Source: Amblyornis subalaris (Eukaryota > Chordata > Aves > Passeriformes > Ptilonorhynchidae). Taken from it: a DNA stretch of 64,000 nt. Within the stretch, counting starts at the first letter, position 1, and each line of letters begins with the position of its first letter. This document shows, piece after piece, positions 57,501 through 64,000 of the stretch. The notes below the pieces were generated by a model. That model was not told the origin of the DNA. It saw only the letters and a list, made by a program, of their open reading frames with translations, and ran no database searches. Where the stretch lies: the NCBI GenBank assembly GCA_018881555.1, contig JACAXG010000012.1, positions 3,130,236 through 3,194,235 on the forward strand, given 5' to 3'. A program made the translations under genes and the position numbers.

Positions 57501-60210
57501 TCCTTTTACAGGCCATTATTAAAGTACATATACAAGAACTACCTGTACTAAAATCCTAAATAAACTGCTGAACAGAACTACCAAGTCTGGGGTTAGTTAC
57601 TGCATTTAACAAGCCAATTTTAACATGAATACATCCTGATAAACAAAACCACTTTAAACATGCTGGACAATTTTTTATGTAAATAATTTTTTTTCTAAAA
57701 CCTCAAACCTGAGAGTGATGTTTTATGTTGCTTTATACAGAATGCCCATTTCACTTGAATGCAACTCAACACAAGTCACATGTAAGTAATACCTAAGTGA
57801 AAAACTTTAAAAATAATTTATTTTAAAAATCATTATTATTTAAAAATCATTAATTTCTGGCAAAGTGAAACTCTATACTTCAGACAATATATTAAGGTCT
57901 ATAAGTACTTTAAATTATGTATGATGTCAGAATGCATTTTCCTGGGTACAAAAAGTAGAATTAGATCACTGAGTCAGTGGGTGAAAAAAAAAAAATCACT
58001 AAGGAATCATTAAGACAGTAAAAATAATCCACAACTTCTATCACTGATGAAAAATTTTCTTTTTATTTAAATCAAGGTGCTTGCTTGCTGACCATAACAA
58101 AAAATTGAAATCAAAGATATTTTAATTTTTTAAAAATCAATTCTCCATGTCCCAGCTGCTCAAACTTACATCTAAATCACACACTAGTCATCCATGCTTA
58201 ACACAATGAGCGTGATCAAAGTCACAGTAACTGAGCCGTCATCCACACAACACTTCTGCTACACCTGTGCTTTAACACACAGCATTAGAGAACAGGTGAA
58301 CCTGTTCGTCAGACTCGTGGCATCATTACCCACCAAGAAAAAACAAACAAAGCTTGCTATCATAGTAGTTCCATCTACATCAGGGGGGTGCTAACAAATC
58401 TCTGTGCCAGTTTTTTTTTTCACCCCAACATCACTTTGTAATGTAGAACTCTCATAACCATGACAACAGAAAAACAGTGATGATCTTTGAAAATTTAACC
58501 TACATTTTGATTCTCCTATGTGCAAATCTTTTTAAACAGCAAAAAAATGGCATAGTAAAGAAATAATAAATAATAATTGTAATATATTAAAGAAATTATA
58601 TGGGATGAAGTCTCAGGAATGGTTAAGAGTCCAAAGTGCCTTTTTAAATAGTGTTGGTTTAGTATACAATTTGCCAATACTGATTTTTTTTCCTTTACAA
58701 ATTTCAACTGCTACAGCATTGAAAAACGTTTTTTTCATTAAAAGATCAGGTTTTGTTCAAAACACTACCTCTTTCACCATACATAAAAACCAACAAGGCA
58801 TTCTTTGTTGACCAGTCCTGCAAACACTTCAGAGAAGGTTGAGTAATATTTTACTAACAGTAAAAAGTTTGCACAGGTGACAGCATGAACCAAACACTTG
58901 TGAAAGTTTGGGGATGGGAGAAGGGAAAGGACAGAGAGGAAATAAACCTCAAGAGTATACAATGTTTCTGTTGCAGTAACTATTCCAGTAAAGCTCTAAA
59001 TGGTGTAGATTCTGGCAAGATCATAAACAGAAAAAATATAAATCCTATCTTCTAAATCATGAAGTACCTGAAGAAATATGCAGTCTGACAAGAAAGCAAA
59101 AGTAGAAAGAATGTTTTTAATAGGATACAACAGAAATACATTCAGAGAACCTCAAAATACATACATTAAAAAAGAGAAACTCGGCATCTCAAATGCATAC
59201 TGACATACAAAGATATAATCCTCACCGCCCTATTTGTGACATGTTTCTCATTTCTTTCAAGAGGAATAAATCTCAGGAGATGCAACTGAGGGAAACATGG
59301 TATTTTCATCTAAAGAAAAAGGTTGCAATTGCGTTTGTCTAAATTTCGTAGATATCAAGCAAATTTGAATAGAGTAAGAAAGACTGAAGATTCTCCTAAG
59401 CATGCTGCCCTGGAATAAGGAGAAAGAAACTGTTAACTCCTGAAGTAATCTAAAATATGGATCTACTTGTTAAATATGACCTGGAATTGCATATTTGAGC
59501 TTCTCCTTTGCAACTGCATTTTTAATCCTGTAATCAAAAGTCTTGCTTTTTGTTTTGCTAGAACAAATTTCCTTCCTTTTTTCATTTTTAACCTTTCCTA
59601 GATAATGAGTAATCTCAGAGAATTTGAGAGGCACTTCAGAAATTACTTCAATAGCATGGAACTTCAGAAGTCAATTACAAATTATGGAAAAATAAAAGCA
59701 AACATGTCTAGAACAGTGACAACTAATTTTAAAGAAGAAAGCATACTTACCTATTGGATATCCCAGTGCAAAATCATTGCTTTGTGTAGCAAAAATAGGG
59801 AACAAACCTGCTTTGCTAAATCGATTCTCCGGACTGGCTACCAACAATGTTAAAACGCAGACTAAAAAAAACACAGCAGCTTTGGCAACTAAAACACTGT
59901 ACAGGAAGGACCAATTCACATCGGAAAAATTAAGTACCACCATGTTTTTGAACAGTAAAGCCGGGAGTGCAAAACGGGACACAAAATTTCCCAGTCCTTT
60001 GGCCTGAGTTGATGTGATAATGTTGGCTCTTCCAGCTATGTAGCCACAAAGAATTATTCCAAAACATTCTAAAAGGGCTGGGAAAAGCCTGCTTATTGAC
60101 ATAGAAGGAGTACTGCCGGTGGTATTGAGTCCAGCTTGTCCAGGCAAAGAAAGAGACATGTTAGCTGAAGATGAGAGGTTCTTTGCTGTGAAGTGTGAAT
60201 AGCTATCCAT
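39349..60210 (-). CDS. GPR155: GPR155/LYCHOS, lysosomal cholesterol sensor (fifteen coding exons)
   Basis: Lysosomal multi-pass membrane protein that in mammals senses cholesterol and signals sufficiency to mTORC1 through GATOR1. The joined exons encode 873 aa (human 870). Order: a luminal N terminus with N-glycosylation sequons (NLS, NMS); a PIN-like permease domain (about 38-390) with FPALLECFGIILCGYIAGRA and a QNPIVF segment; a GPCR-like set of hydrophobic helices (about 395-745) interrupted by a long hydrophilic loop (about 535-665); and a C-terminal DEP domain (about 775-863) with GCDLVNWLMQVGLASDRGEA. F43, P44 and Y57, placed in the human sterol site, fall at the same numbers here. Every intron checks as GT-AG with matching phase. 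The main ATG has G at -3 and +4. Odd features are a coding minisatellite in the loop, a divergent short tail and an overlapping upstream ORF. Confidence 0.96.
41626..41763 (-). CDS. GPR155: GPR155 coding exon 14
   Basis: Residues 754-799: the linker RLEFFWGGREAAGHTDPSVP, then TCQQFVRYHRDPCVKSIVKD, the start of the DEP region. CTAG acceptor, GTAAGA donor. Confidence 0.94.
42450..42514 (-). CDS. GPR155: GPR155 coding exon 13
   Basis: Residues 733-753: GFICFSIFGLDKHLIILPFK and R, the final helix. CCAG acceptor, GTAAAT donor. Confidence 0.94.
43477..43572 (-). CDS. GPR155: GPR155 coding exon 12
   Basis: Residues 701-732: NLSSCLWWLFNQEPGRLYVE and LQFFCAVFNFGQ, almost identical to human. ACAG acceptor, GTACTT donor. 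Confidence 0.95.
45089..45222 (-). CDS. GPR155: GPR155 coding exon 11
   Basis: Residues 656-700: DQCVSHCSAETCILAQEEQL, then the helix RHVLLCLLLVVGLFA. TCAG acceptor after a long T tract, GTAAAT donor. Confidence 0.93.
46940..47041 (-). CDS. GPR155: GPR155 coding exon 10
   Basis: Residues 622-655: CCSCQTTNGELSCAKDSKEV and ENKVPPIET, a Cys-rich loop whose CCSC motif is shared with human. ATAG acceptor, GTAAAG donor. Confidence 0.9.
47659..47959 (-). CDS. GPR155: GPR155 coding exon 9, with coding minisatellite
   Basis: Residues 522-621: the helix IITTAVILFISILTSGVSLM followed by a long hydrophilic loop with tandem SSPEPSAQ units. This loop matches human poorly, while the flanking residues match well. 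GTAAGT donor. Confidence 0.92.
47699..47776 (-). repeat. 24-bp coding minisatellite in GPR155
   Basis: About three imperfect copies of a 24-bp unit inside coding exon 9, read on the minus strand as SSPEPSAQ, SSPEPSAQ, SSPGSSAQ and then a degenerate TSAESG copy. The two most similar copies are nearly identical at DNA level, which points to recent slippage or unequal exchange. Confidence 0.8.
49005..49095 (-). CDS. GPR155: GPR155 coding exon 8
   Basis: Residues 491-521: IPTVLVGVLLVVGERNNTSI then DSAFFYGKHQ; NNTS is a possible N-glycosylation site. TCAG acceptor, GTATGA donor. It is separated from exon 7 by an 81-bp intron. Confidence 0.92.
49177..49261 (-). CDS. GPR155: GPR155 coding exon 7
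   Basis: Residues 463-490: LSFSLFLLKKRETVKIPIGF and IIIAGWG. Donor GTAAGT follows four G bases. Confidence 0.92.
50478..50598 (-). CDS. GPR155: GPR155 coding exon 6
   Basis: Residues 423-462: FIACIGMVAWNFTVKEKDIT and ILVFIFLYSSLYSTYLWT, two hydrophobic helices. GTATGA donor after a single G. Confidence 0.93.
51897..51980 (-). CDS. GPR155: GPR155 coding exon 5
   Basis: Residues 395-422: TWSLIVVLLSKKYKQLPHMI then TTNLLVAQ, the link into the GPCR-like helices. 28 codons, phase 0 at both ends. Confidence 0.93.
53036..53191 (-). CDS. GPR155: GPR155 coding exon 4
   Basis: Residues 343-394, starting ITSGMVISTFVSAPIMYVSA and ending ISIVSLISL: the last helices of the permease domain. GCAG acceptor, GTAGGT donor. 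Confidence 0.94.
54407..54572 (-). CDS. GPR155: GPR155 coding exon 3
   Basis: Residues 287-342, including MMPFLCREMVELLDKSDSVV and LYGVFPAAPGVAIFASQFNM. TCAG acceptor, GTATGT donor. Confidence 0.94.
55570..55969 (-). CDS. GPR155: GPR155 coding exon 2
   Basis: Residues 154-286 of the permease domain: VEALYQTTYPEYLQYIYLVA, PISLMMLNPLGFIFCEIQKW, LLRVLQNPIVFMVFIGIASN and SALFYLGLTMVGQTKKLTKG. It is the largest internal coding exon. Confidence 0.94.
56259..56567 (+). repeat. 9-bp purine minisatellite (GGAGAGAAA / GGAAAGAAA)n
   Basis: Tandem 9-bp units in the GPR155 intron between coding exons 1 and 2. The central units are GGAGAGAAA; the edges are GGAAAGAAA. One strand is entirely purine. A 35-base N run interrupts it, so the true length is unknown. 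Confidence 0.92.
56393..56427. other. Assembly gap (35 N)
   Basis: Run of N in the middle of the purine minisatellite, most likely an unresolved repeat. Confidence 0.98.
57088..57290. repeat. A+T-rich low-complexity region
   Basis: About 200 bp almost purely A/T with many TAATATTA- and TATATA-like motifs and one ambiguous base (57181). GPR155 intron. Confidence 0.75.
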
Positions 60211-60256
60211 TTCCTTTGACCACCTCTTCCAGAAGAAGAGTATGAAATGATCTCAT
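59751..60256 (-). CDS. GPR155: GPR155 first coding exon (46 nt of 5' UTR, then coding from 60210)
   Basis: The ACAG acceptor at 60257-60258 shows that at least one non-coding exon lies upstream. Coding starts at 60210 and runs to residue 153 (ALGYPI) before GTAAGT. It contains the sterol-site stretch RLFPALLECFGIILCGYIAG and LGNFVSRFALPALLFKNMVV. The 46-nt leader holds an upstream ATG. Confidence 0.93.
60203..60256 (-). promoter_or_regulatory. Upstream ORF overlapping the GPR155 start codon
   Basis: The first bases after the acceptor are ATG. They open a 17-codon frame ending in TAG at 60203-60205, so it overlaps the main ATG (60208-60210) as ATGGATAG. Such an arrangement normally reduces translation from the main start. 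It depends on this acceptor being used. Confidence 0.55.
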
Positions 60257-62738
60257 CTGTGAGAGAAACAAAAGTATATTTATTAACTTCCAAAATAGTG
60301 TTTGTGAATATTTATGATACTAAGTTTGCTAACAGGAGAGTGTAGATTTACAAACAAATGAGACACATAATAAATAGCTAAAGAGAAACAACTCTGAGAA
60401 AATTGTTGCATACAGACATGATCTTCAGACATCATCTCACAATTCCATACAATTCAATATGACAACTGATAGAAGCTGAAAATGCCAGAATAAATTAGAG
60501 GGCAACACTGAAATACAAAAACTAAACACAGATTCGGGATTTAAAACTAAAAAAAAAAACCTCTTGGAAGGAAAGGAGATTTAACAAGGACTTTTTTATT
60601 GTTGTTATTATTCTAGGATCTAAACACCATTTAGAGTAAATTACAGCCCTTTAGCATTTTCCAGACATTGTTTCAGAAAACAGGAATTCCTCATTTTCAG
60701 ACCATTACAAACCTAATTAACTCTCTAACACTAAAGCCCAAGACTCTACATTCTTGTTAGCAGCCTATAACCTACATATTCCCTGCACATCAACACCCCA
60801 CCCCCGCCTTGCTTTCTTATTCCTTTAAGTACAAGCCTATGCCCTCTTCAATTCTTACAGAATAGACAATAGGAATAGCCCTTACAACAACTGAGGGCCA
60901 GGAAAGGAAGATAAATTTGACCAAGAATCAAAGCTTCTCCACTCTGGTACAAAAACATTTGGCAAGGTCCTCTCCACCTTCCAGAAAGATTTAGAGACCA
61001 AATCATCATATCACCCTTGAATTTTGTACCTTGCTTTGTGCAATTTTGACCCTTCCCAACATTTCGGTATCATATCCTAATGATACACTTTCCAGTTAGC
61101 AAAGAATCCACATATGACACTGCAGCCAGTGATCTAATTCATTGCACTAGTGCNTACCCATATTTCTACATACAATTCTTTAGGCCTGTAGCAGTGAAAT
61201 TTAAGCATGCATTAAATTACCTATTTATGTCCAACAGAAATGTCTGGTGACCCCTGCTCCTCACTGTTAGCAGTGATTCCCTTTGAATCTGGCTGATTAC
61301 AACACTGCAGGTTCTATATGCAAGCAGACACGTAAAGTCTGCAAATCAGATGAAGAGAGCGGACATCAAACACAAATATTCATTGGTCAATAGCAAGGTC
61401 TTGCCAGAAACAGATACAGCTTTGGCAATACAGCTCTGAAATGTGCAGTCCATCAGCTAACTTTACATATAAAATTTTGACATGACTAAATCCTACAGTA
61501 CTCTGTCTAGGAGGTCAAGATAACTTACCCCACTGGGTACGGATAGAAACTAAGGCAAAGGCAAACTGATTTCCCCTAAGCCATTTAACATATCAGTCAT
61601 AAAGTCAAGATTGCCAAGTCCCAAACAGTGCTTTGTACAGCACAATCTGTGCAAATTAACAACTGGTTTAAGAGTCTTCCCAGCCTCTTTGTATCCTATC
61701 CACAAGGAACACAGAACACAGCAGCCAGGTAAATAAGCAAGTAAATCGAGTCAGTGTAAAGGTGAGGTCTTGTAAGGCCTGTTTCACACCCTGGCATCCA
61801 GCATATACATATTCACATGCAGCATAAACTCACGGCTTTTATTTATGCCTGAGGCTTTTAGTAAGCACTTCTATGATACCGTTGTAATTCATCTGGATTG
61901 AGCTGCTGCATCATCTCAATCTGTCCAGTACCTTGGCTATCCCTTCTGCCAGGGAAAACCAGTCTCACTCCAAGTAGGGCTTATGTTAAAGGCTGCCATA
62001 TTATAGATGATACATTCACTTAAATGTATTTGGACCAGGAGCTCAAAGCATTATTTGCTACACAACAATGGAAAAACTTGGAATAAATGAAGCAGAAAAC
62101 AAACCATTTCTTCTACTAGAAAAACTTAAGGATGTTGCTGGAATTTGCAAAATTCAAAAATCCTCCAAAAGAGGATCAGAGACAGATTTCCAAGACTGAA
62201 TTCTTGAAAGAAATCAGCCACATTCTACACTAGTTGCTAGGTAAAAAGCAGGTTTTCAACACAGCCCCATGTCAAATTCTCCAAGCATACAGCACTGCAT
62301 AGAGGTAAGGCTCCTGGCAGTGCAACGTGTTCAACCCACTCACTGCTCTCTTAAGGTGTTCTTTTTTTTAGCAACAAGATAGAGATGAAACTATTTTAAC
62401 CAAATGCAACATTTTATCTGTAGTGGAAGTGTATTCCAGCTGTATCTATCCCTAAATTCTAGCATTCCTTCTCATCTGCTGTGCCTTCCTATCCAAGACT
62501 AATGACAAGGCTCTCTTCCTTCTGTATGAAAATTATTATTTCTACTCATAAAATTTGCTACGAAATATAGAAGTGCCCTTGTCCCCATTTCATAACTCAG
62601 GGCTTAAACGAATATGCAAAAGACTGACTCTTACGTGGTATCAGTCAATAGCACACGCTAAATACTGTATCTTCCTCACCAGATCAAAACTGACATGGAT
62701 ACACACCCACACATCCAAACCCATCTTTTGTAAGAGAT

Positions 62739-62743
<5 letters not shown>

Positions 62744-62787
<44 letters not shown>
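62744..62787 (+). repeat. (GATA)11 microsatellite
   Basis: Eleven uninterrupted GATA units, preceded by a short degenerate GATA/GAAA start. Confidence 0.95.
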
Positions 62788-63217
62788 TTCCTGCAGCCTT
62801 CCCTCAGGCTACCTTCATTTTCAACTTCATTACAAGTGACCCTGTCAAGTCACACAGGACAAAGTTTTGGTGAACCACATGAGTTCTAAAGAGAACTGCA
62901 TCACAGTAAAAGCTGCTACTGCCACTCCTCAGAGGGCTTTGAGACCGAATCATCCCTTCAGCTCGAGAGACATGCACATCCCAAACCCTTCACATTTAAC
63001 ACAATTATCTCTTGCAGAGCAGTATCCTCCAGAAATGCAAGCTTTTGCACAGCATTTGCACTGCTTAACACGGCGAGTACATCTGAGCGCCTTTTNCTCT
63101 ATAGGATACAGGCATTTATATAACTGTTGTGAGTTTATGTAATGACTAATCACAGATTTAATATACAGCCTTATTACACCTCAGGCTTGTCTCAAACCAG
63201 CATCTCACAAGAGTGAA

Positions 63218-63258
63218 ATTATCTTTGATTCACAGTTCTTAATGAAATCAAAGATAAT
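63218..63258. repeat. Inverted repeat, 13-bp perfect arms
   Basis: ATTATCTTTGATT (63218-63230) and its exact complement (63246-63258) around a 15-nt loop. Confidence 0.75.
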
Positions 63259-64000
63259 GATCTCATGCAAAACCAAAACCTGATATATTCTACACAGAAA
63301 TGAGTTTGTTCTTTCAGTAGATGTAACAAACTAACTAGACAAATTACAGTAAAATAAGGAAATATAATAGAGTCGCAAGAGAAAGCACTTAGCTTTGACT
63401 CCATAGGACTTATCATTCATAGTTATCTCTTCAGGGATTGAGATTTGAATCCTTGAGAGCTCAGCCACAGCTGCATTGTTGGGAACTGCAGGCCAATACA
63501 GACAAAGCTTTTAGAAATAATGCTGCCTTATATGCTGTCAACTGTGTCAAGCATAGCTGCTTGCAGCCAGACTGTCAGCTTGCATGAGAGGAAGCCTCGT
63601 ATGAAGACCAACAATAGACATCGAGCAAGGAACAAGTGCAGTTTAAACTTCTCATGAAACATCTCTCTTGTAGGTTGTCAACATTTGTAAAGTGTTAAAA
63701 TTCACCAGACCAGAAACTCAATTCTCCAGCAGCTTTGAGTTAAGCAACATCAGGTTCCTCTCCGTACAGAAATAGAGAAATTGTCGGCTTCACCAAAGGA
63801 AGGTGAAAATCCCTTTCATCTTTTTTTTAATGAAAGTCAAAGACAGTATGAGAGAATAGAACAGATAACTTCAATGTATATCTTCCCTCTGGTCTCTCAC
63901 TCTTAAGCTTTCAACTGATAATCACTCTCAGGATAATGGGGTGACACTGGCAAGGCTGTGCACATTGTTCATAAATTATATCCCACAACATGACCTACTT

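Larger units (their letters stand above)
60257..64000 (-). other. GPR155: 5' side of GPR155, probable first intron
   Basis: The splice acceptor at 60257-60258 implies an upstream exon. I cannot place one confidently in these 3.7 kb and see no CpG island, so the promoter is probably beyond the window. Contents are a GATA microsatellite and one inverted repeat; otherwise nothing recognisable. Confidence 0.55.

Overview
This window is vertebrate nuclear DNA, most likely from a bird. It holds three intron-containing genes with GT-AG (and one GC-AG) introns, CpG-rich promoters, AATAAA poly(A) signals and very little recognisable transposon sequence. The gene set and order (CIR1, SCRN3, GPR155) match the conserved block at human 2q31.1, but the genes are compact in the way bird genes are. 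The bird assignment is an inference from compactness, synteny and low repeat content; the species cannot be named.

Layout. 1 to about 4,890 is intergenic: alternating CpG-rich stretches and A+T-rich stretches with homeodomain-type TAATTA sites. In mammals SP9 lies on this side, but no SP9 zinc-finger coding sequence is present. 4,890-27,360 (minus) is CIR1, ten coding exons, 464 aa, with a 14-kb intron that carries a solitary LTR-like element and two inverted repeats. 27,361-27,559 is a 199-bp bidirectional CpG promoter between the CIR1 and SCRN3 start codons. 27,560-34,153 (plus) is SCRN3, seven coding exons, 419 aa. 34,154-39,348 separates the convergent 3' ends of SCRN3 and GPR155. 39,349-60,256 (minus) is GPR155/LYCHOS, fifteen coding exons, 873 aa, with a non-coding 5' exon expected upstream. 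60,257-64,000 is non-coding sequence on the 5' side, presumably the first GPR155 intron.

Roles, from family knowledge. CIR1 is a nuclear corepressor linking the Notch effector RBPJ to histone deacetylase complexes and is also tied to splicing factors. SCRN3 is a secernin of the Ntn-hydrolase fold (peptidase family C69). GPR155 is a lysosomal membrane protein that fuses a PIN-like transporter, a GPCR-like bundle and a DEP domain, and reports cholesterol to mTORC1. The three share no known pathway; only CIR1 and SCRN3 are physically coupled, through their common promoter.

I see no sign of an undescribed system, CRISPR array, operon or recent gene transfer. The items most worth following are structural: a 14-nt CIR1 microexon, a GC-AG intron in CIR1, a coding minisatellite in GPR155, an upstream ORF that overlaps the GPR155 start codon, a long hairpin in the CIR1 intron, and the homeodomain-site cluster at the left edge.
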